A DNA stretch of 64,000 bases, taken from positions 124,001 through 188,000 of the forward strand of contig NZ_JACBZR010000001.1 in assembly GCF_013408335.1 (NCBI RefSeq). The letters are read 5' to 3'. A program made the position numbers and the translations under genes. Shown here one piece after another: positions 51,150 through 60,495 of this stretch (the first letter of the stretch is position 1; each line of letters opens with the position of its first letter). A model generated the notes under the pieces. The model was not told the DNA's origin. It made no database searches and worked only from the letters and a program-made list of their open reading frames with translations. The stretch comes from Nocardioides panzhihuensis. GTDB lineage: Bacteria > Actinomycetota > Actinomycetes > Propionibacteriales > Nocardioidaceae.

Positions 51150-52292
51150 TCAGAAGCCCAGGTCTCGGCCGATGATCTCCTTCATGATCTCGGTGGTGCC
51201 ACCGAGGATCGTGGAGATCCGGACGTCCTGGTATGCGCGGGCGACGGGGTACTCGAGCATGTAGCCGTAGCCGCCGTGCAGCTGCAGGCACTGGTCGACG
51301 ACCTTCTTGTGCAGCTCGGTGCACCACCACTTGGCCTTCGCGGCGTCGACCGCGGTCAACGTCCCATCGACGACGCGGTCGATGCAGGAGTCGACGTAGA
51401 TCCGGGCGATGTCGAGCTCGGTGGCCATCTCGGCAATCGTGAACCGGTTGGCCTGGAAGGAGCCGATCGGCTGCCCGAAGGCCTCACGCTCCTTGGCGTA
51501 CGTCATCGTCTCGGCGAACGTCTTCTCGGCTGCGGCGATGGCGGAGACCGCGATCGAGAGCCGCTCGGAGGGCAGGTTCTCCATCAGGTGGAAGAAGCCA
51601 CGGCCCTCCGTGCCGAGCAGGTTCCCGGCCGGCACGCGACACTCGGAGAAGAACAGCTCGGCGGTGTCCTGGGCATGGTGGCCCATCTTCTTCAGCTTGC
51701 GGCCGCGCTCGAAACCGGGGGTGCCGTCCTCGACCACGATCAGGCTGAAGCCCTTGTGCCCGGCCTCAGGATCGGTGCGACAGACCACGATCACGGCATC
51801 GGAGAGGATCCCGTTGGAGATGAAGGTCTTCTGGCCGCTGATGACCCACTCATCGCCCTCGCGTACCGCCGAGGTACGGATGCCGGCCAGGTCCGAGCCC
51901 GCTCCGGGCTCGCTCATCGCGATCGCAAAGGTCATGTCGCCAGCAGCCAGCGCGGTCAGCCAGCGCTGACGCTGACCCTCGGTGGTCAAGCGCAGCAGAT
52001 AGGGCGCGACGATGTCGTTGAGCAGCGTCAGCGCGACCCCGCCGCCGCGTCCGCGGGCGAGCTCCTCGGCCACGATCGCGTTGTAGCGGAAGTCGTCGAT
52101 GCCCATCCCGCCGTACGCCTCGGGGACCGAGAAGCCGAGCACGCCCGCTTGGGCGGCAGCTTTATAGACCGACTTGTCGACGATCCCGGCCGCCTCCCAG
52201 TCCTCGGCGTGGGGTTCGACCTCGCGGGCGAGGAACTCCTTGACGAGGGACCGGAACTCTTCGTGCTCCTCGGTGAACACCGTGCGTGCCAT
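51150..52292 (-). CDS. Acyl-CoA dehydrogenase
   Basis: This 380-residue acyl-CoA dehydrogenase has EPGAGSDLAGIRTSA, GQKTFISNG, and a C-terminus GGTTEIMKEIIGRDLGF. As in the enzyme at 49154-50308 the Glu in LPSERLSIAVSA is the likely base, since the EGT motif is replaced by LGGTTE. It is the first gene of the minus-strand operon and is divergent from the acyl-CoA dehydrogenase operon starting at 52416. The operator palindrome at 52344-52359 is between them. Confidence 0.88.
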   Translation of the reverse strand: MARTVFTEEHEEFRSLVKEFLAREVEPHAEDWEAAGIVDKSVYKAAAQAGVLGFSVPEAYGGMGIDDFRYNAIVAEELARGRGGGVALTLLNDIVAPYLLRLTTEGQRQRWLTALAAGDMTFAIAMSEPGAGSDLAGIRTSAVREGDEWVISGQKTFISNGILSDAVIVVCRTDPEAGHKGFSLIVVEDGTPGFERGRKLKKMGHHAQDTAELFFSECRVPAGNLLGTEGRGFFHLMENLPSERLSIAVSAIAAAEKTFAETMTYAKEREAFGQPIGSFQANRFTIAEMATELDIARIYVDSCIDRVVDGTLTAVDAAKAKWWCTELHKKVVDQCLQLHGGYGYMLEYPVARAYQDVRISTILGGTTEIMKEIIGRDLGF

Positions 52293-52343
52293 CTACTGCC
52301 TACTTCCTAGCGGGTGAGCCGAGCATACCAGGACTTTCAGTGT

Positions 52344-52359
52344 AATCAGTTAACCGATT
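52344..52359. promoter_or_regulatory. Palindromic operator between two acyl-CoA dehydrogenase operons
   Basis: AATCAGTTAACCGATT is a near-perfect palindrome about midway between the divergent genes (52 bases to one, 57 to the other). It matches the mce operator at 38184-38199 in most positions. One site could control both operons, including the gntR gene. Confidence 0.72.
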
Positions 52360-52415
52360 ATGCGGTAGTGTGTCCTTTGCCAGGATGCGCTGCGCCCAGC
52401 AGGAAAGGAGTCCCG

Positions 52416-53525
52416 ATGATCACCGGGCTGACCGAGGAGCATGAGGAACTGCGGGAGATCACCCGCAGGTTCCTCGCGGAGAAGTCGTCACTGACCCAGG
52501 TGCGGAAGCTGGCCGAATCCGGTGCCAACCGTGACGACGCGGTGTGGCACCAGATGGCCGACCAGCTGATGCTGCAGGGCATCGCGATCCCGGAGGAGTA
52601 CGGCGGGGCCGGGTACGGACCGGTCGAGCTCGGTATCGTGCTGGAGGAGTTGGGTCGTGCGCTCACGGTGGCGCCCTATCTCGCCACGGTCGCCCTGGCC
52701 GGCCAGACGCTGACCACGTGCAGCGACAACGAGGCCCGCAGCGCATGGCTTCCCGGCATCGCCGAAGGTGCCGTCATCGCGACTCTTGCTGTCGCTGACG
52801 AGACCGGCGAGATCGACCCGGCCGGAGTCACCTCGGTGGCGACCTCGGCCGGCGAGGACTGGAAGATCACCGGCACCAAGCGCTTCGTCATCGATGGCGT
52901 GGGCGCCGACATGATCATCGTCGCTGCCAGGGCGGGCGAGGAGCTCGCCCTCTTCACCGTCAAGGGCGATGCCGAGGGCGTACGCCGTGAGCCGCTCGCC
53001 CAGCTCGACCCGACCCGCCAGGTCGCCACTGTGAACCTCGACAACGCCCTGGCCGTACGCATCGAGGACGACGCCACCGCCGTCCTGGCCCGCGTCGCCG
53101 ACCTCGTCGCCGTGGCTCTGGCCGCCGAGCAGACCGGGGGAGCGGCCGCCACCTTGGACATGGCGGTGGAGTACACGAAGATCCGGGTTCAGTTCGGCCG
53201 CCCGATCGGCTCCTTCCAGGCGATCAAGCACCGCTGTGCCGACCTGCTCACCGAGGTCGAGTCCGCCCGCAATGCCGCCTTCTCCGCGGCCTCGCTCCTC
53301 ACCCAGGACGACCCGGAGGGCCCGGTTGCGGCAGCTCTGGCCGCCGCCTGGTGTGCGACCACCTACACCCACGCCGCCAAGGAGAACATCCAGCTCCACG
53401 GCGGCATCGGCTTCACCTGGGAGCACGACGCGCACTTCCATCTCAAGCGCGCCAAGACCTCCGAGCTGCTGCTCGGCACCCCCGCCCGACACCGTGCCCG
53501 CGTCGCGGACCTGGCCGGGATCTGA
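52416..53525 (+). CDS. Acyl-CoA dehydrogenase, FadE28-like subunit
   Basis: This 369-residue acyl-CoA dehydrogenase-like protein ends LHGGIGFTWEHDAHFHLKRA, typical of the smaller subunit of alpha2beta2 dehydrogenases (FadE28-type) known from sterol side-chain breakdown. It lies 11 bp before the larger partner at 53537, and the pair is expected to form one heteromeric enzyme. ATG 52416 has GGAAAGGAG; an earlier frame from 52314 would cross the promoter and operator. Confidence 0.85.
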   Translation: MITGLTEEHEELREITRRFLAEKSSLTQVRKLAESGANRDDAVWHQMADQLMLQGIAIPEEYGGAGYGPVELGIVLEELGRALTVAPYLATVALAGQTLTTCSDNEARSAWLPGIAEGAVIATLAVADETGEIDPAGVTSVATSAGEDWKITGTKRFVIDGVGADMIIVAARAGEELALFTVKGDAEGVRREPLAQLDPTRQVATVNLDNALAVRIEDDATAVLARVADLVAVALAAEQTGGAAATLDMAVEYTKIRVQFGRPIGSFQAIKHRCADLLTEVESARNAAFSAASLLTQDDPEGPVAAALAAAWCATTYTHAAKENIQLHGGIGFTWEHDAHFHLKRAKTSELLLGTPARHRARVADLAGI

Positions 53526-53536
53526 GGAAGGACACG

Positions 53537-54727
53537 ATGACCGTCACCTCCGAGAAGCACGCGCTCGACGCCGAGACCGACGAGGAGTTCCGCGCCCGGC
53601 TGCGCGACTTCCTCGCCGACAGCTCACCAGGCCCGCGACCGAAGGACCCGGGCGAGAAGGTCGCCTGGACGAAGGCCTGGCACGCCACCCTGGTCGACCA
53701 CGGCTACGCCGGCCCGTCCTGGCCCCGCGAGTACGGCGGCATGGACCTGCCCTTCGCGCGCCAGGTGATCTACCAGGAGGAGATCGCCCGCGCCAGGGTC
53801 CCCGGCCCGCTCGGCACCGGCCTGGGCATCGTCGCGCCGACCATCATCAAGTACGGCACCCCTGAGCAGAAGGAGCGCTGGCTGCGCCCGATGCTCCGCG
53901 GGGACCTGGTCTGGTGCCAGGGTTACTCCGAGCCGGAGGCCGGCTCAGACCTGCCGGCGCTGCGTACCACCGCCCGTCGCGAGGGCGAGGAGTACGTCGT
54001 CAACGGACAGAAGGTGTGGTGCTCGGCCGGCGTGATCGCCGACGTTTTCTTCACCCTCGTACGAACCGGCACCCCGAAGTCGCGACAGAAGGGCATCACG
54101 TACCTGATCATCGACCGGCACGCCCCTGGCGTGACCGTTCGCCCGCTCAAGGACCTGGCCGGGGGCGCGGTCTTCGCCGAGATGTTCTTCGATGACGTAC
54201 GCGTCCCGGTCACCGACCGGATCGGCGAGGAGAACGAGGGCTGGCCGCTGGTGCGGACCTCGCTGGGTCATGAACGCGCCGCCGGCGCGATGAATCAGGC
54301 CGCCACCTACCGCCGGATCCTGTCCGAGCTCGTCGACCTCGCCCGTGAACGCGGCCTCACCGTCGACCCGCTGGTGCGCGATCGGCTGACCGACTTCGAG
54401 ATCCGGGTCCGGCTGATCCGCTACAACGCCGAGCGGATCATCTCCGGCATCCTCACCAAGGGCGAGCCGGGCGCCACCTCCTCGGTCTCCCGGCTGATGA
54501 TCACCGCCTTCGAGCAGGATCTGCACGAGTTCGCCGTCGACATGCTCGGCCCCGACGGGATTGTCTTGAAGGCATCGGACCAGGCCGTCCAACGCGGCCG
54601 GTGGCTGCAGGGATTCCTGATGACCCGCGCCTCGACGATCGGCGCAGGCACTGCGGAGATCCAGCGCAACACCGTCGCCGAGCAGGTGCTGAAGATGCCG
54701 TACGACCCGGCGATGCCGCCGCGATGA
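53537..54727 (+). CDS. Acyl-CoA dehydrogenase, FadE29-like subunit
   Basis: This 396-residue acyl-CoA dehydrogenase has the N-terminal FLADSSPGPRPKD segment, the YSEPEAGSDLPALRTTA substrate loop and the C-terminus GAGTAEIQRNTVAEQVLKMP, where Ala-Gly stand in place of the usual Glu-Gly. This is typical of FadE29-type subunits that work with a FadE28-like partner (52416-53525). The next gene (kinase) overlaps its stop by four bases, so they are coupled. Confidence 0.85.
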   Translation: MTVTSEKHALDAETDEEFRARLRDFLADSSPGPRPKDPGEKVAWTKAWHATLVDHGYAGPSWPREYGGMDLPFARQVIYQEEIARARVPGPLGTGLGIVAPTIIKYGTPEQKERWLRPMLRGDLVWCQGYSEPEAGSDLPALRTTARREGEEYVVNGQKVWCSAGVIADVFFTLVRTGTPKSRQKGITYLIIDRHAPGVTVRPLKDLAGGAVFAEMFFDDVRVPVTDRIGEENEGWPLVRTSLGHERAAGAMNQAATYRRILSELVDLARERGLTVDPLVRDRLTDFEIRVRLIRYNAERIISGILTKGEPGATSSVSRLMITAFEQDLHEFAVDMLGPDGIVLKASDQAVQRGRWLQGFLMTRASTIGAGTAEIQRNTVAEQVLKMPYDPAMPPR

Positions 54728-55788
54728 GCGCCGTGACATCGCCCGTCGAGGGCGTCGATCTGGCGGCGGTCGCGCGCTGGATGGACGGTGCAGGGATCGG
54801 CTCAGGTCCGATCGCCGACATCGTCGCCATCAGCGGAGGCACTCAGAACGTGATGGTCCGGTTCACCCGAGACGGCGCGGGCTACGTGCTGCGCCGTGGC
54901 CCGCTGCGCCTGCGGCCGGCCAGCAACAAGGTGATCACCCGTGAGACCCGTGCCCTGCGCGCCATGGCCGGCACCGACGTCCCGCACCCCCGCTTGATCG
55001 CGGCCTGCGAGGACCCTGGCGTGCTCGGCGACGCCGTCTTCTACCTGATGGAGCCGATCGACGGCTTCTGCGCGGGCCAGGGGCTGCCCGAGCTGCACGC
55101 GAACGGTGCGGGCGTACGCCACCAGATGGGCCTCGAGCTCGCCCGGGCCGCCGCGACCTTGGCCGCCGTCGACCACGTCGCGGTCGGTCTGGCGGACTAC
55201 GGTAGGCCCGACAGTTTCCTGGAGCGGCAGGTGCCCCGGTGGCGCTCCGAGCTAGCCTCCTTCGACGCTCTCGACGGCTACCCCGGTCCTGCCATTGGTG
55301 ACGTCGACGGCGTCGCGGGCTGGCTCGACGAGTATCGACCCGTCACCTGGACCCCGGGAATCCTGCACGGCGACCTGCACGCATCCAACGTGATGTTCTC
55401 GCGCGCCGGGCCCGAGGTCGTCGCCGTCGTCGACTGGGAGATGTCGACCATCGGCGACCCCCTACTCGACCTCGGCTGGCTACTGGCGACCTGGGATCTG
55501 GGCGATGCCAGCCGCGACTTCGGTGGCTGCCTGATGGAGGCGGGAGACATCGCCACGCACCAGGAGCTGATCGCGGCATATGCCGAGACCGCGAAGGGGG
55601 GCCGCGCCGACCGCGACCTGTCCCGGATCGACTGGTACATCGTGCTGGCCTGCTTCAAGGCAGGGATCATCCTGGAGGGCACGCACGCCCGCGCCTGCGC
55701 CGGGCTGGCGCCCGTCGAGACCGGCGACCGACTTCACCACGCCGCTGTCCGCCTCTTCGAGCGGGCACAGCACATCATCAACGCCTGA
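54724..55788 (+). CDS. APH-type phosphotransferase, candidate 4-hydroxyacyl-CoA kinase
   Basis: This 354-residue protein has the APH/choline-kinase fold: IVAISGGTQNVMVRF (nucleotide loop), the catalytic loop ILHGDLHASNVMF and the metal-binding VVDWEMSTIGDPLLDLGW. Kinases of this type linked to acyl-CoA dehydrogenases include the N-terminal domain of human ACAD10/ACAD11 and LvaA of Pseudomonas, which phosphorylate 4-hydroxyacyl-CoA. It overlaps the previous stop (ATGA) and is 19 bp from the next acyl-CoA dehydrogenase gene, whose C-terminus also resembles ACAD11. The substrate is inferred, and APH proteins near FadE genes can have other roles. Confidence 0.84.
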   Translation: MSAVTSPVEGVDLAAVARWMDGAGIGSGPIADIVAISGGTQNVMVRFTRDGAGYVLRRGPLRLRPASNKVITRETRALRAMAGTDVPHPRLIAACEDPGVLGDAVFYLMEPIDGFCAGQGLPELHANGAGVRHQMGLELARAAATLAAVDHVAVGLADYGRPDSFLERQVPRWRSELASFDALDGYPGPAIGDVDGVAGWLDEYRPVTWTPGILHGDLHASNVMFSRAGPEVVAVVDWEMSTIGDPLLDLGWLLATWDLGDASRDFGGCLMEAGDIATHQELIAAYAETAKGGRADRDLSRIDWYIVLACFKAGIILEGTHARACAGLAPVETGDRLHHAAVRLFERAQHIINA

Positions 55789-55807
55789 GGGCCTAGGAGA
55801 GGAAATA

Positions 55808-56962
<1,155 letters not shown>

Positions 56963-56970
56963 GCCGCCCG

Positions 56971-57744
56971 ATGACCTTCGTGACATATGCGTACGACGCT
57001 GGTCTGGCTCGGATCACGCTCGCCGACCCCGACCACGGCAACTGCATCCACCCCGAGGCGGTCGCCGAGCTCCTCGAGGCCGTACACCGCGCCGAGAGCG
57101 ATCGCGCACGGGTCATCCTGCTCGCTGCCGAGGGGCGGTTCTTCTCCGTCGGCGGGGACTTGGCTGGGTTCGCCGGCGCAAATGACATGGCGGCATACAT
57201 CGAAAGGCTCGCCAATTCCCTGCACCGCGTGATCAGCGCGCTGCAGCGTTCAGAGGCCGTGGTCGTGTGCGCGGTGCAGGGCCCTGCCGCCGGAGCCGGG
57301 TTCCCACTCGCCGCCGCCGCTGACGTCGTCGTGGCGGTCGAGTCGGCGCGGTTCAGCCTTGGATACGGCAATGTCGGACTGAGCGTGGACGGCGGCAGCA
57401 GCCTCTTGGTCAACACGCTGGGGCTGCACACCACGCTGCGCATCTCCTTGCTGGGCGACTCACTCACCGCGCAGGAGGCCTACGAGGCCGGGCTGGTGAC
57501 GCGGGTGGTCGCCGACACCGAGCTCAGCGGCGGTGTCGACAGGGTCGTCACCCGGCTGCTGTCGCTCCCCGCCGGCTCCCAGGCCGCGACCAAGCAGCTC
57601 GTCCGTGAGGCCGCGGGGCCGGCTCCGGAGTGGGCCCTGCGACGCGAGGCGCGCAGCATCCGCATCCGCGCCGGGACCAAGGACGCCCGGGAGGGTGTCA
57701 CGGCGTTCCTCGACAGGCGTAGACCGAGCTTCGTTCACGACTGA
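56971..57744 (+). CDS. Enoyl-CoA hydratase/isomerase (crotonase family)
   Basis: This 257-residue crotonase has the oxyanion-hole segments AEGRFFSVGGDLAGF and GPAAGAGFPLAAAADVV. In classical hydratases two Glu residues are needed; here the second position reads LSVDGGSS, with Asp instead of Glu, and the first lies in a non-Glu position. It may therefore be an isomerase or a hydratase with relaxed chemistry. It is the last gene of the plus-strand operon from 52416. Confidence 0.82.
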   Translation: MTFVTYAYDAGLARITLADPDHGNCIHPEAVAELLEAVHRAESDRARVILLAAEGRFFSVGGDLAGFAGANDMAAYIERLANSLHRVISALQRSEAVVVCAVQGPAAGAGFPLAAAADVVVAVESARFSLGYGNVGLSVDGGSSLLVNTLGLHTTLRISLLGDSLTAQEAYEAGLVTRVVADTELSGGVDRVVTRLLSLPAGSQAATKQLVREAAGPAPEWALRREARSIRIRAGTKDAREGVTAFLDRRRPSFVHD

Positions 57745-57832
57745 CCTTGGCGCCGCTCTGATCGAGCGTTGAGTGAACCATTGGAGAGGCGGGGAGAGCC
57801 TTCCGTGTTGCCGGCTGGCTCGAGCGCGTCTG

Positions 57833-59218
57833 TCAGATCCGGCGACCCGCGATGAACACCGCGCGTACGTGTTCAGCGCTAGGGCTCTGCAGCGCCGTCG
57901 CGAGCGGACGGTCCAAGAGCACCAGGTCGGCGGCACCGCCGACCTCGATCTGCTGCGGCGTACCGCCCGGATCGTCGGCCGGGGCAAGGTAAGCCGCGAG
58001 CGCGGCGGCGGGCGTGATCGTCTCGTCAGGGCCGAGGGCCTCCCCGTCCGGAGTACGTCGATGGGCTGCCGCGGCGATCACCTGCCACGGATCCACCGGT
58101 CCGTAGGGTGCATCGCTGGAGAGCGCGACGGGGATGCCGACGTCGAGCAGGGAGTGGCAACGGTAGAGATCGCCGTGCTCGTCGGCAGGTGTCCCGGCTG
58201 CGAACCGGTCGCCACGGTCGGCCAGGAACCCGGGCTGCGTCACCACGCGCAGGCCGCGCTCGGCGAGCATCGGCACGACCTCGGGAGGCACGACGGCCGC
58301 GTGCTCGACCCGGTCACCGGGGAGGCGTCCGGCCTCGTCCAGCGCGGCCAAGAACAGGAGCAGCGAGGCTGTCGTGACACTGTGCGCGGCGACCGGGCGG
58401 GAAGCGACGTGGGCGGCACGGATCTCGGCGACCAGCTGGTCGAGCTCGGGCAACCCGGAGTCGGCGAGGACGATCTTCCACGGGCCGGCGGCCAGACGAG
58501 ACTCCCGCAGATCCGTGTCCAGCGGTGCCCCCAGCAGGGTCACGTGCTGCGAGAGGTCACCCGAGGACAGCGCGGTCCGGATCAGGTCGAGGTGGCTTCG
58601 GTCGAGGCGTGGGGTGGCGTCGGTGACCGAGGTGATCCCGAGAGTGGCCAGACGGCGACCGGTCTCGCGCAGCGACACGGGCGGCGAAGCGGGGAGGCGG
58701 CTACGCAGCCAGTCGTCAGCACGCCACAGTCGACCGATCGGGTCTCCTGTGGGACCGCGCTCGATGCCCGGGTGATCAGCCGAGGCAAGGTCGAGGGAGC
58801 TGAGCGCAGCCGAGTTGAGGAACCACACCGCACCGCTCGCATGCTGGATCCGCACCGGACGATCAGCATGGACCTGGTCGAGCACCTCGGCGTCGAGCGG
58901 CCCTGCCACATCCTCGTGATAGCCGACACCGCGTACCCATCCGTGCGCGTCGCCGTGAGCAGCGCCCAGTGCCTCCGCGAGGCCGTCTTCATCCCTCACC
59001 GCGGACGGTGTGCACCGTACGGATCCAAGGTCGGCGGCCATCGCCAGCAGGTGGAGATGGTGATCAGTGAGACCCGGCAGAAGGGCGCCGCCGCAGCCGT
59101 CCACGATCTCGGCTCCGCGGTCGTCGAGGACTGGCCCTATGGCATCTATCCGGCCATCAAGAGTGCGTACGTCGACCCGCTTGCCCGCGACCTCGACGTC
59201 ACGCAGCAGAAGGCTCAT
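57833..59218 (-). CDS. Amidohydrolase family 3 (YtcJ-like) protein
   Basis: This 461-residue metal-dependent hydrolase has the first metal site in LLPGLTDHHLHLLAM, later His residues in PVAAHSVTTAS and DRVEHAAVVPP, and the late Asp in VALSSDAPYGPVDPW, the usual pattern of amidohydrolase 3. The substrate is not evident. The start overlaps the CoA-transferase gene end (4 bases), so it belongs to the minus-strand operon with the CoA-transferase and crotonase. A hydrolase inside a CoA-ester cluster is unusual; it may open a lactam, lactone or amide linked to the substrate. Confidence 0.8.
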   Translation of the reverse strand: MSLLLRDVEVAGKRVDVRTLDGRIDAIGPVLDDRGAEIVDGCGGALLPGLTDHHLHLLAMAADLGSVRCTPSAVRDEDGLAEALGAAHGDAHGWVRGVGYHEDVAGPLDAEVLDQVHADRPVRIQHASGAVWFLNSAALSSLDLASADHPGIERGPTGDPIGRLWRADDWLRSRLPASPPVSLRETGRRLATLGITSVTDATPRLDRSHLDLIRTALSSGDLSQHVTLLGAPLDTDLRESRLAAGPWKIVLADSGLPELDQLVAEIRAAHVASRPVAAHSVTTASLLLFLAALDEAGRLPGDRVEHAAVVPPEVVPMLAERGLRVVTQPGFLADRGDRFAAGTPADEHGDLYRCHSLLDVGIPVALSSDAPYGPVDPWQVIAAAAHRRTPDGEALGPDETITPAAALAAYLAPADDPGGTPQQIEVGGAADLVLLDRPLATALQSPSAEHVRAVFIAGRRI

Positions 59219-60495
59219 CGGAGGACCTCGACGTTGTCGGCGCCGAGCACGCCAGCGGCATCCACCGATACCCGGGCCACGGGCTCCGCCACAGGAAACG
59301 ATCCGGCATCACAGTCGACCCACCACATCGCACCCTCACGGCGTACGACGTGAGGCGCCGGCTCCCCGTCGGCGACCGAGGCGGCCACATGGTGCATGGA
59401 GACGTCGACGAGACGGGCCGTGGGGGAGGCGAGGGCCTCCTCGGCAGCCACTGCGGCAGCGACGCCGGCCAGCGGATCCGCGAGCGCGTCGCCACACGGT
59501 ACGACGGCGTCATCGACGCGGACCGCCAAGCCTGCGCCGACCGCTACATCGTCGCCGAAGCCGATCAGCTCGGCGTGCCGTCCGTGGGCGGTGATCGAGA
59601 GCCATGATGTTCCGTCCGCGACCACCTCGGCGGCATCGATTCCGAGCTGGCGCAGAGCGCGGGGACGGGATGCCTCGACGACCAGGTCAGCAGAGCGCAC
59701 CAGCTCCCGCAGCCGGGCCACATCTGCCGGGTCACCGAAGTCGAGGGCGACCATCCGGTGCCCGGCGTGCAGCAGGTCGAAGAACCGGGGCGGCCCGCGG
59801 CGAGCCCCTTCGGGCCGGCGCGTGCTCTCCACCTTGACCATCTCGGCGCCGCCGGCCGCCAGCAGATGCGCACACAGCGGGCCGGCCCACAGCGAGGTCA
59901 GGTCGAGGATGCGCGGACGATCCGACGGCTTACGCCGTGACCCGCCCTCGGTGACGAGCACCGGTTCACGCGTGGGCCCGGGCAACGACGAGGCGGTGGC
60001 CAAACCGAGGAGCTGTGCGCGATCAGCGGCCTGCTCGGTCGGAAGCAGGCTTGCCCAGGCGGTGAGCGCGAGCCACGGATCCCCGGCGACGTCACCCTCG
60101 ACGAGTGCCGGCACCAGTGACAGGTCGTCGGTGCGCGCCAAGGAGAGCCCCAGCCAGCCGTCAGTCGTTCGCATCGTCCGGAAGGCCCCGCCGCAGGACC
60201 ACGGAGCGTTGCGGGTGAACCCTGCGATCGCGGCACGCTCCCCGAGCAGGCGTACGTCGGGGAGCGTGGGTCGCCCGCCCGAGCGTGACTCGGCGAGCTC
60301 TGCCACGCGGCCCAGTGACTCCCGGACGAACGACGCCGCGCGCCCCGGCGCCGCCGTCGGTGGACCGTCGGTACTACCTGTCAACGCCATCGCACCGGAG
60401 GCCGCCCAGTCGCGCAGGGCTTCGGCCCGCGCGGCTGCGGTCGGCTCGGCGGTCGCGGGCCGGGCGTCGTCGCGCGGTGCCTCAGGCGCGGGCAT
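59215..60495 (-). CDS. CaiB/BaiF-type CoA-transferase with permuted motif order
   Basis: This 426-residue class III CoA-transferase-like protein shows its motifs in an unusual order. The first part carries WAASGAMALTGSTDGPP and a later TTDGWLGLSLARTDDL, which normally follow the N-terminal part. The usual N-terminal signature RILDLTSLWAGPLCAHLLAAG only comes at about residue 195, followed by ADLVVEASRPRALRQLGI. This suggests a circular permutation or a fused half-domain. Overlaps of 4 and 14 bases join it to the amidohydrolase and crotonase genes. It probably moves CoA between acids, if active. Confidence 0.8.
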   Translation of the reverse strand: MPAPEAPRDDARPATAEPTAAARAEALRDWAASGAMALTGSTDGPPTAAPGRAASFVRESLGRVAELAESRSGGRPTLPDVRLLGERAAIAGFTRNAPWSCGGAFRTMRTTDGWLGLSLARTDDLSLVPALVEGDVAGDPWLALTAWASLLPTEQAADRAQLLGLATASSLPGPTREPVLVTEGGSRRKPSDRPRILDLTSLWAGPLCAHLLAAGGAEMVKVESTRRPEGARRGPPRFFDLLHAGHRMVALDFGDPADVARLRELVRSADLVVEASRPRALRQLGIDAAEVVADGTSWLSITAHGRHAELIGFGDDVAVGAGLAVRVDDAVVPCGDALADPLAGVAAAVAAEEALASPTARLVDVSMHHVAASVADGEPAPHVVRREGAMWWVDCDAGSFPVAEPVARVSVDAAGVLGADNVEVLR

